Below, one piece after another: positions 34,994 through 44,323 of a stretch of 64,000 nt of DNA. Location: positions 124,001-188,000 of the forward strand of contig CAZDWC010000002.1 of assembly GCA_964509075.1 (NCBI GenBank), read 5' to 3'. The notes beneath the pieces were generated by a model. It made no database searches and was not told the origin of the DNA. It saw only the letters and a list, made by a program, of their open reading frames with translations. Positions within the stretch are counted from its first letter, which is position 1; every line of letters begins with the position of its first letter. A program made the translations under genes and the position numbers. The stretch is from UBA7239 sp964509075 (lineage in GTDB: Bacteria > Pseudomonadota > Gammaproteobacteria > Pseudomonadales > UBA7239).

Positions 34994-37900
34994 ATGCATA
35001 ACCGCATGACATCCCGCCTGCGCCAGCTGGCCATGTTGTCCCTGATGACTCTGCCCGCCGCCGGCCTGCACGCTGCGCCTGGCGATCTTGACACCACTCT
35101 CGCCGGCAAAGGTTGGCTGACAACCGGCCTTGGCTCTCTGAAGGATGGCAACAATTATGCCTACGCAGTCATTGAACAAGCCGATGGAAAAATTGTAACC
35201 GCCGGTTCTGACACCAACAGCGCCAATGATGACTTCAGTCTCACTCGCTACAACACGAATGGCTCTCTCGACACCAGCTTTGGGGTCGGTGGCCGTGCAA
35301 AAACTGCTATTGGCACAGGAAAAGACGCAGCCTATAGCCTGATTCAGCAACCTGACGGCAAACTGGTCGCTGCAGGTTTGACATCCGCAACCACAGACAA
35401 TGATTTTGCAATAGCGCGCTACAACACCAACGGCTCGCTGGACACCAGCTTTGGCAGCAATGGTATTGTCGTCACCCGCATGTCAACTGGCGATGACAAA
35501 ATCAGCACTGTAATACTTGAGCCTGATGGAAAGCTGGTCGTAACCGGTACCCAGGATGAAAATGGAGCTGCAAAATTTGCCATCGCACGCTACAACAGTG
35601 ACGGAACACTGGATTCAAGTTTCAATGGCACAGGCACCAACGCAACAACATTGTCGGCCTTTGCCACTACGGCCAATGCGATTACCAGACAAAGCGACGG
35701 CAAGTTTGTTGTAGCCGGCACCACCGCCAATGGCAACGATAATGACATTGCCATTGCGCGTTATAACAGCGATGGCACACTGGACACCAGCTTCAACGGT
35801 ACCGGCAAGTACATCACCAATGTCGGATACGTTACCCTCACCGCCAATGGTCCGGCATCAGTGACCATCAGTCAGGCAGCTCCTGCGGTTATTTCATGGG
35901 CAGCACACGGCATTACCGCAGATACGCCTGTGACATTCACAACCACCGGCACCTTGCCAAGCGGATTGCTGACGAACACCACCTACTACGTCAAAACCGT
36001 TCTCACGACAGGAACTTTCACGGTTTCAGCAACTGTCGGCGGAGCAGCCATTGCCACAACAACGGCCGGCACAGGTACTCATACCGCAACCGCTTACAGA
36101 ACAGTTGCTGGCGACGATGCCAGCTACGGTGTTGTACAACAATCAGATGGCAAGCTGGTTGTTGCAGGACTTACAACCAGTACTACCGGCGTTGACACCT
36201 TGCTGCTTCGCCTCAACAGCGATGGCAGCATCGACACCACCTTTGGCGCCAGCGGATTTGCAAAAACAGCTCTCACAACCAAAACCGATGCAGCCTATTC
36301 ATTAGGTATTACTGCCAGCGGATCCCTGATCACAGGAGGCATCTACAACAACGGCACCAATAATGATTTTGTGATTGCGCGCTTCAACAGCAACGGCGCT
36401 CTCGACACCACATTCAACACGACCGGCTTCATCAATGCCGCCATCAGTACCAGCAATGATTTTGGTTATTCACTTGCCCAACAGACCGACGGAAAACTCC
36501 TGCTCGCCGGGTCGGCAAAAAATACCAATGACGACGCAGCAGTCCTCCGTATCAACTCGACAGGCACACTCGACACAACATTCAACAGCAGCGGCAAAGT
36601 TACCACTACCGGCGGCACACAGGAGAGCTTTGCCACCAGCATGCAGCAGCAGCGCGATCAAAAACTGGTTGTCGCAGGTTATGCCTATACGGGCGGAACC
36701 ACGCCTTACGATTTCGCTGTTGCGCGCTACAATGCGGACGGCAGTGCCGATACCAGTTTCAACGGCAGCGGCCAGCAAACCATCAGCTTCGGGAGCGTTA
36801 ACGACTTTGCTACCGCAGTAGCGGTACAAACAGGCGATAAAGCCACGGCTGCTGTCACGATAAACACCGCCAACCCGGCAGTTGTCACATGGGAATTTAA
36901 CGGCCTGCCCTTGAATTCACCCGTTGTCTTCACAACAAGCGGGGCTTTGCCAGACGGCTTGGTTGCAGGCACGACCTACTACCTAAAAACCATTCTCACA
37001 AGCAAGACTTTCACGGTCTCCGCCACGCCAGGAGGCACAGCTATTGCCACAACTGCTTCCGGCAGTGGCGTCCACACTGCCAGCGCCCCCAATCCGAACA
37101 AGGACAAGATCGTGGTTGCCGGCCGCACACTCGTCGCCACCTCAAACAGCAACGTCGCCATCGCACGCTTGAATAGCGATGGTTCTCCGGACACAACCTT
37201 TAATGGCGGCTCCGGCAAATATTTTGTCGCCATTAACGGCACTTATCATGACGCCTTCAACGATGTAATACAGCTGCGCTCGGGCCGTCTACTTGCGGTT
37301 GGTTACGTCAATTCAGCTGCTGCAGCTTCGACATCCGATTTCGCGGCAGTACGCTTCACACCTCTCGGAGCAAAAGACAACACCTTTGCCGTCGGCGGCA
37401 TAGCCACAACTGCCATTGGCCCCGCTGCTGATGTGGCTTGGTCAGTTGCTGAGCAACCCGACGGTAAAATGGTAGTAGCAGGTCAAAGCAATAACGATTC
37501 TGATAATGACTTTGCCATAGTACGCTACAACGCTGACGGTTCGCTTGATACCAACTTTGGAACGGCAGGCAAGCGTACGACTGATTTGGCAGCAGGCACC
37601 GATGACATTGCAAGAAAAATTGTGCTGCAAAATGACGGCAAGATCGTCGTCGCAGGCGACTCAACACTGAATGATGCAGCGGTTGGACTGGTGCGCTATG
37701 ACAGCAATGGCAATCTTGACAGCAGCTTTGGCGCATCAGGCATTGTTCGCATCAACCCCTCAGGTCTGGACGAAAAAATTTACGGCCTGAGTTTGCAGGG
37801 CGACGGGAAAATTGTTGTTGCCGGTTATACAGTCGGCGGCAGCACTAACGACATGCTCATTGCTCGCTTCAACAGTGACGGCAGCGCAGATTCGTCATTT

Positions 37901-38557
37901 GGCATCAATGGCATAAAAGTCATCGACACGGGCAAAAATGACATTATCAATGCACTTACCATCCAGTCTGATGGCAAATATGCAGTTGCTGGCCAGACCA
38001 CTGGACCCAATAATTTTCTGCTGGCTCGTCTGCAAGTAGAAGATCAGGACAATGACGGAATGGGTGATGGCGTTGATAACTGCCCGGTAATCAGCAACGG
38101 CAATCAGGCCGACATGGACAACGACGGCATCGGTGATGTATGCGATCCGGATGCAGATGGCGACGGTATCAGTGCGACTGACAACTGCCCTATGCTGGCC
38201 AACCCCGCACAGGAGAACATGGACGGCGATGCCTCTGGCGACCTCTGTGACACCGATATTGACGGCGACGGAGTAGACAACACGCTCGACTTGTTCCCGT
38301 TGAATGCCAGCGAGTCCGCAGATACGGATGCCGACGGCACAGGTGACAATGGCGACAACTGTCCGTTGCTGGGCAATGCCGACCAGGCGGATGGCGACAA
38401 CGATGATCACGGCGATGTCTGTGACAACTGTACCTCTGCTCCAAACCCTGGTCAGCAGGACACTGATGGCGACAGCCTCGGCGATGCCTGCGACGTGTTG
38501 TCGCTTGATCACGACTACAAAGGATCATCAGTCAATGAGAAAACGGGGGCGCAGTAA
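34994..38557 (+). CDS. Secreted delta-60 repeat protein with TSP3 calcium repeats
   Basis: A 1187-residue protein with a Sec signal peptide (MLSLMTLPAAGLHA, cleavage near residue 27). It is dominated by some 15-17 repeats of 50-60 residues of the delta-60 type (pattern DGKxVVAGxT...FAIARYNxDGSLDTSFGxxG), expected to fold as a beta-propeller or solenoid. Two copies of a different beta-rich module interrupt it. Residues about 1016-1170 are five or so Asp/Asn-rich thrombospondin type 3 calcium-binding repeats (DNDGIGDVCDPDADGDGI). No sorting motif or membrane anchor is seen at the C-terminus. The ATG at 34994 follows GAGG, and a GTG extension at 34838 is rejected. It ends at a clear terminator and looks like a stand-alone unit. 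The role is unknown, perhaps surface or matrix binding. Confidence 0.85.
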   Translation: MHNRMTSRLRQLAMLSLMTLPAAGLHAAPGDLDTTLAGKGWLTTGLGSLKDGNNYAYAVIEQADGKIVTAGSDTNSANDDFSLTRYNTNGSLDTSFGVGGRAKTAIGTGKDAAYSLIQQPDGKLVAAGLTSATTDNDFAIARYNTNGSLDTSFGSNGIVVTRMSTGDDKISTVILEPDGKLVVTGTQDENGAAKFAIARYNSDGTLDSSFNGTGTNATTLSAFATTANAITRQSDGKFVVAGTTANGNDNDIAIARYNSDGTLDTSFNGTGKYITNVGYVTLTANGPASVTISQAAPAVISWAAHGITADTPVTFTTTGTLPSGLLTNTTYYVKTVLTTGTFTVSATVGGAAIATTTAGTGTHTATAYRTVAGDDASYGVVQQSDGKLVVAGLTTSTTGVDTLLLRLNSDGSIDTTFGASGFAKTALTTKTDAAYSLGITASGSLITGGIYNNGTNNDFVIARFNSNGALDTTFNTTGFINAAISTSNDFGYSLAQQTDGKLLLAGSAKNTNDDAAVLRINSTGTLDTTFNSSGKVTTTGGTQESFATSMQQQRDQKLVVAGYAYTGGTTPYDFAVARYNADGSADTSFNGSGQQTISFGSVNDFATAVAVQTGDKATAAVTINTANPAVVTWEFNGLPLNSPVVFTTSGALPDGLVAGTTYYLKTILTSKTFTVSATPGGTAIATTASGSGVHTASAPNPNKDKIVVAGRTLVATSNSNVAIARLNSDGSPDTTFNGGSGKYFVAINGTYHDAFNDVIQLRSGRLLAVGYVNSAAAASTSDFAAVRFTPLGAKDNTFAVGGIATTAIGPAADVAWSVAEQPDGKMVVAGQSNNDSDNDFAIVRYNADGSLDTNFGTAGKRTTDLAAGTDDIARKIVLQNDGKIVVAGDSTLNDAAVGLVRYDSNGNLDSSFGASGIVRINPSGLDEKIYGLSLQGDGKIVVAGYTVGGSTNDMLIARFNSDGSADSSFGINGIKVIDTGKNDIINALTIQSDGKYAVAGQTTGPNNFLLARLQVEDQDNDGMGDGVDNCPVISNGNQADMDNDGIGDVCDPDADGDGISATDNCPMLANPAQENMDGDASGDLCDTDIDGDGVDNTLDLFPLNASESADTDADGTGDNGDNCPLLGNADQADGDNDDHGDVCDNCTSAPNPGQQDTDGDSLGDACDVLSLDHDYKGSSVNEKTGAQ
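35831..36096 (+). repeat. Inserted beta module, copy 1, in delta-60 protein
   Basis: Encodes about 88 residues starting VTLTANGPASVTISQA and including TTTGTLPSGLLTNTTYYVKT and TAGTGTHTAT. It sits between the FNGTGK element and the SYGVVQQSDGK element of a delta-60 repeat. It is clearly homologous to copy 2 at 36839-37102 and resembles modules found in phage tail-associated and adhesin-like proteins. Confidence 0.75.
36839..37102 (+). repeat. Inserted beta module, copy 2, in delta-60 protein
   Basis: Encodes about 88 residues (KATAAVTINTANPAVVTW, TTSGALPDGLVAGTTYYLKT, SGSGVHTASA) homologous to copy 1. It splits a delta-60 repeat inside its DGKIVVAG-type motif: the host reads VAVQTGD before the module and DKIVVAGRT after it. 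Confidence 0.75.
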
Positions 38558-38574
38558 ACCCCACCAGCCAGAAA

Positions 38575-38600
38575 GGGCGCCGAAAGGCGCCCTTTTTATT
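38575..38600. terminator. Rho-independent terminator, bidirectional
   Basis: GGGCGCC (38575-38581), loop GAAA, GGCGCCC (38586-38592), then TTTTTATT. On the minus strand the same stem is followed by TTTCT. It can stop both the delta-60 gene and the convergent sdhE. Confidence 0.92.
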
Positions 38601-38629
38601 TAACCGCTGTTTGGTAGAGGCCCGGAATC

Positions 38630-38935
38630 CTACTTACACATGTGCCTGCTGCGAATGACCTGAACGATGCTCTGCAATCCGGCGTCATCGGGTTCACTGT
38701 GGCCGAGCATCCAGCCCAGTAAATCCTGATCTTCACACGCCAATAACCTTATATAACAATCCTGATCTTTCTCATCCAGCAATTCAAAATATTGCTCGGC
38801 AAAAGGCACAAGTACCAGATCCAGCTCAAGCATGCCGCGACGGCTGTGCCAGCGCACACGCTGGAAGTTATGTTTTTCTGACACAAGCACCTCGATCTCT
38901 ACATGACGGCGCTGATTATACCGACGTCCAGTCAT
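38630..38935 (-). CDS. sdhE: FAD assembly factor SdhE
   Basis: Small protein that promotes covalent flavinylation of succinate dehydrogenase and fumarate reductase. The 101-residue product has the SdhE/YgfY signature RWHSRRGMLELDLVL (RGxxE) and LLACEDQDLLGWMLG. It carries a slightly long N-terminus (TGRRYNQRRHVEIEV). It is divergent from ygfZ, as in E. coli. The cptA (ygfX) gene that often follows sdhE is absent, and the terminator shared with the delta-60 gene lies directly downstream. Confidence 0.93.
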   Translation of the reverse strand: MTGRRYNQRRHVEIEVLVSEKHNFQRVRWHSRRGMLELDLVLVPFAEQYFELLDEKDQDCYIRLLACEDQDLLGWMLGHSEPDDAGLQSIVQVIRSRHMCK

Positions 38936-38970
38936 TCAGTTGCGAAATCCTATCAGACACGCATTAATAG

Positions 38971-39000
38971 CTGACAAAAGCACTAGGATAAAAATATAAT
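38971..39000 (+). promoter_or_regulatory. Sigma-70 promoter for ygfZ
   Basis: CTGACA (38971-38976) and a perfect TATAAT (38995-39000) are separated by 18 bases, and the predicted start is about 20 bases before the ygfZ ATG. Confidence 0.6.
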
Positions 39001-39029
39001 GATCATCTTTGCGCTAACGGTAATCACGC

Positions 39030-40025
39030 ATGCACGCCGACTGGCTCAACATCAATCCTCCCCATCCCGACTTTGCCGCCTTGATAGATACCACTACGGT
39101 CAGCATCCTCAGTGACTGCGGGCTGCTGGAAATCACCGGCCCGGACAGCGCAAAGTTCCTGCAGGGCCAACTGACCTGCAGCCTCAAGGACATAACACCA
39201 ACCCAAACCAGACCCGGCGCCCACTGCACACCCAAGGGACGTATGGTGGCCAGCTTTCTGCTCTCACAGGCTGCCGAAAACAGCTACCGTTTTTGTCTGC
39301 CCAGCCAATCACTCGCCCCATTGCAAACTGCACTGGGCAAATACATCGTCTTTTCGAAAGCCAAACTTCAGGATGTTTCCGGGCAATTCCTGCTACTCGG
39401 CGTCAGCGGTCCAGAAGCCTGTACACAGATTGCAACCGTGTTGGGCGCCGCACCCAACGAGCGCTATAACCAGATACAGACGGAAGCTGCCACTGTCATT
39501 TGCGTAACGAGCAATCCGCTGCGCTTCCTGTGCATGGTTGACGCAACACAAGCACAACACGTGTACCAGCAACTGACCACAAGCTGCACACCCACCACAC
39601 AGCATTACTGGAATTGGCTCAATATTCGCGAGGGCATCGGCGAAGTGCGCGCTGCCACCTGCGAGGAATTCATTCCCCAGATGCTGAATATGCAATTGCT
39701 GGACGGCATCAGCTTCAACAAAGGCTGCTACACCGGACAGGAAATTGTGGCGCGCATGCAGTATCGCGGCACACTGAAAAAAGCCATGTACCGCATCGCA
39801 GGCACTGGTTCGGCCCCAGCAGACAACAGCGCACTGTACCGGGCTGGCGATGCGCAGGCAGCAGGCCATGTGCTGATGGCTGAAACCGTAGGCAGCAACC
39901 AGTGGGAAGCGCTGGCTGTCATCCCGCACGATGCCATCCATGCATCTTTACACACGCAGGATGACACTGAAATCCATATGCTTCCGCTTCCGTATGCTAT
40001 ACCTACTGGAGACGAGAAATCCTGA
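39030..40025 (+). CDS. ygfZ: tRNA-modifying/Fe-S maintenance protein YgfZ
   Basis: Folate-dependent protein of the GcvT-like family that supports certain Fe-S enzymes such as MiaB. The 331-residue product has the diagnostic KGCYTGQEIVARMQYRG motif with its redox-relevant Cys, plus LEITGPDSAKFLQGQLTCSL near the N-terminus. Length is typical. It is divergent from sdhE and followed by an HDOD gene after 42 bases. Confidence 0.93.
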   Translation: MHADWLNINPPHPDFAALIDTTTVSILSDCGLLEITGPDSAKFLQGQLTCSLKDITPTQTRPGAHCTPKGRMVASFLLSQAAENSYRFCLPSQSLAPLQTALGKYIVFSKAKLQDVSGQFLLLGVSGPEACTQIATVLGAAPNERYNQIQTEAATVICVTSNPLRFLCMVDATQAQHVYQQLTTSCTPTTQHYWNWLNIREGIGEVRAATCEEFIPQMLNMQLLDGISFNKGCYTGQEIVARMQYRGTLKKAMYRIAGTGSAPADNSALYRAGDAQAAGHVLMAETVGSNQWEALAVIPHDAIHASLHTQDDTEIHMLPLPYAIPTGDEKS

Positions 40026-40067
40026 GGGCGCAATGACGTAGCCCCGTCTCGGTCATGCGGAGACCCT

Positions 40068-40904
40068 ATGAGTCAGGTAGCTTCCCTTGTACGCGATGAC
40101 ATCATCAGCGCAATCGACAACGATCAGCTGACACTGCCGACCCTGCCCGAAGTCGCACTGCGTGTACGCGAAGCAGCTGAAGATCCGGACATTGATGTCA
40201 GCAAACTGTCCAAAGTGCTGGTCACCGATGCCGGCATTTCCGCACGCATCATCAAGGTAGCCAACAGCCCGCTGCTGCGCGCCACTCGCGAAATCGATGA
40301 TCTCAAAAGCGCCATCAGCCGGCTCGGCATCAGCTACACCTGCAACCTCGCCACCGGTCTTGCGATGGAGCAGATGTTCCAGGCAACATCCGATCACATA
40401 GACCGCCGCCTGCGCGAGGTATGGGCGCACAGTACGGAAGTCGCCTCCATCAGCAACGTGCTGGCCAGGTATTACACCAAGCTGCGGCCGGACCGCGCCA
40501 TGCTCGGCGGGCTGCTGCATTTGATGGGGGTGCTGCCGATCCTGACTTATGCCGAAGATCACACCGAGCTGCTGCGCGACAGCATTACGCTCAACCATGT
40601 CATCGACAACATGCACCCGGAAATCGGCACCCGCATCCTGCGCGCCTGGGAATTCCCGGAAGAGATTGCCTGCATCCCGCAGGAGCACGTCAACTTTTCC
40701 CGTCACGTTGATAGCGTGGACTATGCCGACATTGTCATGATCGCCAACTTGCAAACCTATGCCGGCAGCGGCCACCCGCTAACGACAATGGACTGGACAA
40801 AAATATCGGCATTCGAACGCGTCGGCCTTGATCCTCAAGTATTGTGCGCCGACATGGAAGACATTGCCGAAGACATGGAAATGGCGAAGTCGCTGCTGGG
40901 CTGA
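40068..40904 (+). CDS. HDOD domain signalling protein
   Basis: A 278-residue cytoplasmic protein made almost entirely of one HDOD domain (about residues 20-215). Visible motifs are TLPEVALRVREAAEDPDIDVSKLSKVLVTDAGISARIIKVAN and MLGGLLHLMGVLPILTYAE. HDOD proteins are non-catalytic relatives of HD-GYP domains. A CGGAGA ribosome-binding site precedes the ATG. The stop is 24 bases from that of the convergent Ser/Thr kinase gene. The target is unknown. Confidence 0.9.
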   Translation: MSQVASLVRDDIISAIDNDQLTLPTLPEVALRVREAAEDPDIDVSKLSKVLVTDAGISARIIKVANSPLLRATREIDDLKSAISRLGISYTCNLATGLAMEQMFQATSDHIDRRLREVWAHSTEVASISNVLARYYTKLRPDRAMLGGLLHLMGVLPILTYAEDHTELLRDSITLNHVIDNMHPEIGTRILRAWEFPEEIACIPQEHVNFSRHVDSVDYADIVMIANLQTYAGSGHPLTTMDWTKISAFERVGLDPQVLCADMEDIAEDMEMAKSLLG

Positions 40905-40928
40905 CAGTTTTTTTGCCAGCCGTTTTTG

Positions 40929-42221
40929 CTATCCGTTTTTTACGGCGTCAAGCGCAACAGCGAAGTCTTCCAGTGTCTGGAAACGGTCCACTGGTTTCTT
41001 CTCCAGCATTTTCAGCACGATGACCTCCAGCTCAGGACTGATCTGCGGATTGATCTCGCGCGGCGGCCTCGGCACGGCAGTGATCTGCTGCCTGAGCACA
41101 TCCCCCACATCACCCGTAAATGGCACAGCACCGGTGAGCACTTTATAGAACGTGATACCCAGCGCATAAATATCCGCACGCGCATCGACATCTTTCTTGC
41201 CTTCTGCCTGTTCCGGGCTCATGTACGTGGGAGAACCCAAGGACAAGCCGTCGCGCGTCTGCACAACCGACTGCTGCGACTGCACCAGCTTGGCAATACC
41301 GAAATCCACGAGCTTGGGAATGCCATCGCTGTTGAACAGGATGTTCATTGGCTTGATGTCGCGATGCACGATGCCTTTGTTGTGCGCAAACGCCAGACCT
41401 TCAGCAATCGCCTTGATGATATTGATGGCCGTTTTCACGTTGGGAGGATTGTTGGCTATACGCTGATCGAGGTCACCGCCCGGCAACAGCTCCATCACGA
41501 TCCAGAAACGGTTGTCGTCCTCAATCAGGTCATACACCGGAACGATATAGGGATGCGCCAGACCCGCCAGCGCCAACGCCTCCTGTCGAAACCGGCCGGT
41601 TTGCTCCTCGTCACCGGAGAGAGCCACATCCAGTTCCTTGATTGCTACCTTGCGCTGCAATACCTGATCAAAACCCATGTGCACGGAACCCATACCGCCA
41701 CTGGCCAGCAGACGCTCGACCCGGTAACGACCATTGGGGCCGATAAGAAGTGCATTTTGCGTGTCCAATGCCGTGTTGCGAATCAGCGTTCTGTCTGCTG
41801 ACGACTTTGCTGCAGTCGTGTCGCGAACCTGGGTGGTTTCTGCGTCATGGCGCGGTGCATCATAGGCAATGGTTTTATCCAGCCCAGTGCTGCTCACCGG
41901 CAAATCCGCCAGCGTATTCGGCAAATCTTCCTCTTTCCCACTACGTCTTGCGCCAAACAGCGCCAATAGCAACAGCAGGCCCAGGGGAGCTGCAGCAATC
42001 ATCTGTATCTGTTGCCACCACAACTGCAGGCGCGCGGTATGCAGCTGGCCAGCAGTCTCTGCCATCAACGAGTCAGCGGGCACGCTGTACCAGGCATCAA
42101 CAAACGCAGCGAGCCGCGGCTGTATCACACCAAACAGGCCCGACAACAGAACCAGCGCCATTAGCCACAGCGGCCAGGCACCCACTAGCCAACGCGAAAA
42201 ACCCTGCCGACTTCTGCCCAC
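40929..42221 (-). CDS. Membrane-anchored Hanks-type Ser/Thr protein kinase
   Basis: A 430-residue protein with two N-terminal transmembrane helices (about 11-33 and 73-90) enclosing a short periplasmic segment. A roughly 75-residue Thr/Asp-rich linker follows, likely a site of autophosphorylation, then a complete kinase domain (166-425). Motifs present are ASGGMGSV (P-loop), Lys195 in VAIKEL, HRDIKPMNILF, DFGIAK, and SPTYMSPEQ. Unlike PknB kinases, the membrane part is N-terminal and there are no PASTA repeats. It ends beside the convergent HDOD gene and is eight bases downstream of a P450 on the same strand. Confidence 0.92.
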   Translation of the reverse strand: MGRSRQGFSRWLVGAWPLWLMALVLLSGLFGVIQPRLAAFVDAWYSVPADSLMAETAGQLHTARLQLWWQQIQMIAAAPLGLLLLLALFGARRSGKEEDLPNTLADLPVSSTGLDKTIAYDAPRHDAETTQVRDTTAAKSSADRTLIRNTALDTQNALLIGPNGRYRVERLLASGGMGSVHMGFDQVLQRKVAIKELDVALSGDEEQTGRFRQEALALAGLAHPYIVPVYDLIEDDNRFWIVMELLPGGDLDQRIANNPPNVKTAINIIKAIAEGLAFAHNKGIVHRDIKPMNILFNSDGIPKLVDFGIAKLVQSQQSVVQTRDGLSLGSPTYMSPEQAEGKKDVDARADIYALGITFYKVLTGAVPFTGDVGDVLRQQITAVPRPPREINPQISPELEVIVLKMLEKKPVDRFQTLEDFAVALDAVKNG

Positions 42222-42229
42222 GGCAACTC

Positions 42230-43594
42230 CTACAAGCGAGTGATCTTGATGGGCAGCATATCACCTGGACGCGGCATCGGGATCACCTGCATCCAGGGTT
42301 TGTAGCCTGGCGGCGTCTCGAAGCGGTATTTGCGCAGGAACTGCACCATAAAAGCTTTCGCATTCATCTGCGCGAAATGCATGCCGATACATTTGTGCGC
42401 ACCGCCGCCAAAACCGACAAACTGGAACGCATGGCGTTTCTGCTCCTGACGCTCAGGGCCCCAGCGATCCGGATCGAACTTCATCGGCTCGTCCCAGTAC
42501 TCCTTCATCGTGTGATTGAAACACGGCGGCAGGAACAGGATGGTGTTGGCCGGCACATCCACGCCACCGATCTTGCAGGGCCGAATGGTGCGGCGCGTCA
42601 TCATCGACACCGACGGGTAAAGACGCAGTCCTTCCAGAAACGCATTGTGCATGTCCGGCAGGCTGTCCATGTCATCGTAGTCGATGAACTCTTTGTTGAG
42701 CGACAGGGCTTCCTTGCGCAGGCGCTCCTGCCATTCGGGGTGCTGGCCGAGCAACATCACCAGATGCGACAGCGCACTGGTGGTGGTGTCGTGCGCCGCA
42801 AACATCAGGAACGTCAAATGTTCGGTCAGATCAATATCGGGAAAGTAATTACCACTCTCGTCCTTCTCCTTCACCACATAGGACATGAAATCGATGCCAT
42901 CACCGCGGCGGCGCTGCGGGATCAGCTTGCTGATATAGCCATCCATGTAGGCCTTTGCTTTCATGCCGGTATGGAAGCTGAGGCCCGGAATGTCCTTCTT
43001 GATGATTGCCATCAATCCCTTTTCCGCCACGTCGATGAACGCCTGATTCAGTTTGCGCGCATCGTCGCCCAGGTCATCAAGACCGAAGAACACCTTGGCT
43101 GCCACATCGAGCAGGGTTTCCTTGATACCGGGGAAGAACTGGAAGCCGGGCTGTCTTTCCCAGTCGCTGATATGGCGCTGCATGATAGGGTTCATCATGT
43201 GCAGGTAACCGCGCATCGCATCGTTCTTGAACGCTGCCTGGAATACGCGGCGCTGATAGCGATGCTCATCGAAATCGCGCAACAGGATACAGCGGCGGTA
43301 AAAATCGCCCAGTGATGTCATGTAACCCATTTTCGGCGAGAAATTGCGGTCAAGGTCAAGGTAGACCTGTTTCCAGTTTTCCGGGCCGAGCACCAGCAAA
43401 CCGCGGGTCACCCCCATGTTCATGTAGGAGACTTCGCCAAACTTTTTGTAGTGTTCCTGCAGGCAGCCGTTGAAGTCCTTGATCATCCATGGCAAGCGGC
43501 CGACGATCGGCAGCCCGCGCAAGCCGGGAATATGGCGCAAGTCGGTCACTGACGCATCAGGCATCAGGCTGTAATCGGGTGTGGCGGTAGTCAT
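42230..43594 (-). CDS. Cytochrome P450 (CYP51/eukaryote-like class)
   Basis: Heme-thiolate monooxygenase of 454 residues. It begins near PDYSLMPDASVTDLRHIPGLRGLP and carries the I-helix FAAHDTTTSALSH, the ExxR motif in FLEGLRLYPSV, the PERF-like region FDPDRW and the heme-binding loop FGGGAHKCIGMHFAQ with its Cys ligand. ATG 43594 follows GGAGG, so an in-frame start at 43654 is rejected. No ferredoxin or reductase gene is adjacent. The substrate is not predictable. Sequence style recalls sterol or terpenoid hydroxylases of marine gammaproteobacteria. Confidence 0.93.
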   Translation of the reverse strand: MTTATPDYSLMPDASVTDLRHIPGLRGLPIVGRLPWMIKDFNGCLQEHYKKFGEVSYMNMGVTRGLLVLGPENWKQVYLDLDRNFSPKMGYMTSLGDFYRRCILLRDFDEHRYQRRVFQAAFKNDAMRGYLHMMNPIMQRHISDWERQPGFQFFPGIKETLLDVAAKVFFGLDDLGDDARKLNQAFIDVAEKGLMAIIKKDIPGLSFHTGMKAKAYMDGYISKLIPQRRRGDGIDFMSYVVKEKDESGNYFPDIDLTEHLTFLMFAAHDTTTSALSHLVMLLGQHPEWQERLRKEALSLNKEFIDYDDMDSLPDMHNAFLEGLRLYPSVSMMTRRTIRPCKIGGVDVPANTILFLPPCFNHTMKEYWDEPMKFDPDRWGPERQEQKRHAFQFVGFGGGAHKCIGMHFAQMNAKAFMVQFLRKYRFETPPGYKPWMQVIPMPRPGDMLPIKITRL

Positions 43595-43731
43595 GGCTGT
43601 TCGCCTCCGGAAAAATACCGGCTTCACACTACCAATCCCACCCGCCAGCGCCAACTCGATATCTGTCGCAAATCCCGTAGTGTGCGGACACGGGCAGATT
43701 GGCTACAGTGGCCTGCTGACGAGGATTGCCG

Positions 43732-44319
43732 ATGACCATCACCATCCAGACCGTATCCGGCGAGCAGGTCTTGCCGTGGCTCGATGCCGTAGCCGCATTG
43801 CGCATCGAAGTCTTTCGCGACTTTCCCTATCTGTACGACGGCGACATCGACTACGAGCGCCGCTATCTCGCCACTTATGCCCAATCAGAACACAGTCTTT
43901 TCGTGCTGGCACTGGATGGTGATCGCGTGATCGGCGTCTCTACCGGCGTACCACTGTCCAATGCGGAAACCGAATTTCAGGAACCCTTCATTACTGAAAA
44001 TATCGCACTTGCCGAGGTGTTCTACTTTGGCGAGTCTGTCTTGCTGCGCGATTACCGCGGGTATGGCATCGGCCATCGCTTCTTTGATGCGCGCGAACAA
44101 TTTGCACGACAACTTGGCAAATCCATTACCGCTTTCTGCGCAGTCGAGCGCCCCGACGATCACCCGCACAAACCTGCAAACTACACACCGCTGGATAATT
44201 TCTGGCAGGCACGCGGCTACCGCAGGCAAGAACAGATGCGCACAACGTATGAATGGCTGGATATCAATGCCAGTTCAGCCGACGCCAAACCCATGGTTTT
44301 CTGGCTGAAGCATTGGTGA
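43732..44319 (+). CDS. GNAT family N-acetyltransferase
   Basis: A 195-residue protein with the GNAT fold. The core is LFVLALDGDRVIGVSTGVPL, and the acetyl-CoA pyrophosphate loop is in LLRDYRGYGIGHRFFDAREQ (motif A, R/QxxGxG/A). ATG 43732, seven bases after GAGG, is preferred to TTG 43726. Five bases separate its stop from a nitrilase-family gene, and GNAT/nitrilase pairs or fusions are common. This suggests joint action on one metabolite, perhaps an amide or N-acyl compound. The substrate is unknown. Confidence 0.82.
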   Translation: MTITIQTVSGEQVLPWLDAVAALRIEVFRDFPYLYDGDIDYERRYLATYAQSEHSLFVLALDGDRVIGVSTGVPLSNAETEFQEPFITENIALAEVFYFGESVLLRDYRGYGIGHRFFDAREQFARQLGKSITAFCAVERPDDHPHKPANYTPLDNFWQARGYRRQEQMRTTYEWLDINASSADAKPMVFWLKHW

Positions 44320-44323
44320 ACAA

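Noticed and set aside
35831..37102. The two inserted modules in the delta-60 gene as mobile elements
   Set aside because: They are in frame and lack terminal inverted repeats, target duplications or a transposase. They are protein modules.
41750..43315. 521-residue open frame antisense to the kinase and P450
   Set aside because: It runs across two recognisable genes and their intergenic gap and has His/Gln/Arg-rich shadow composition.
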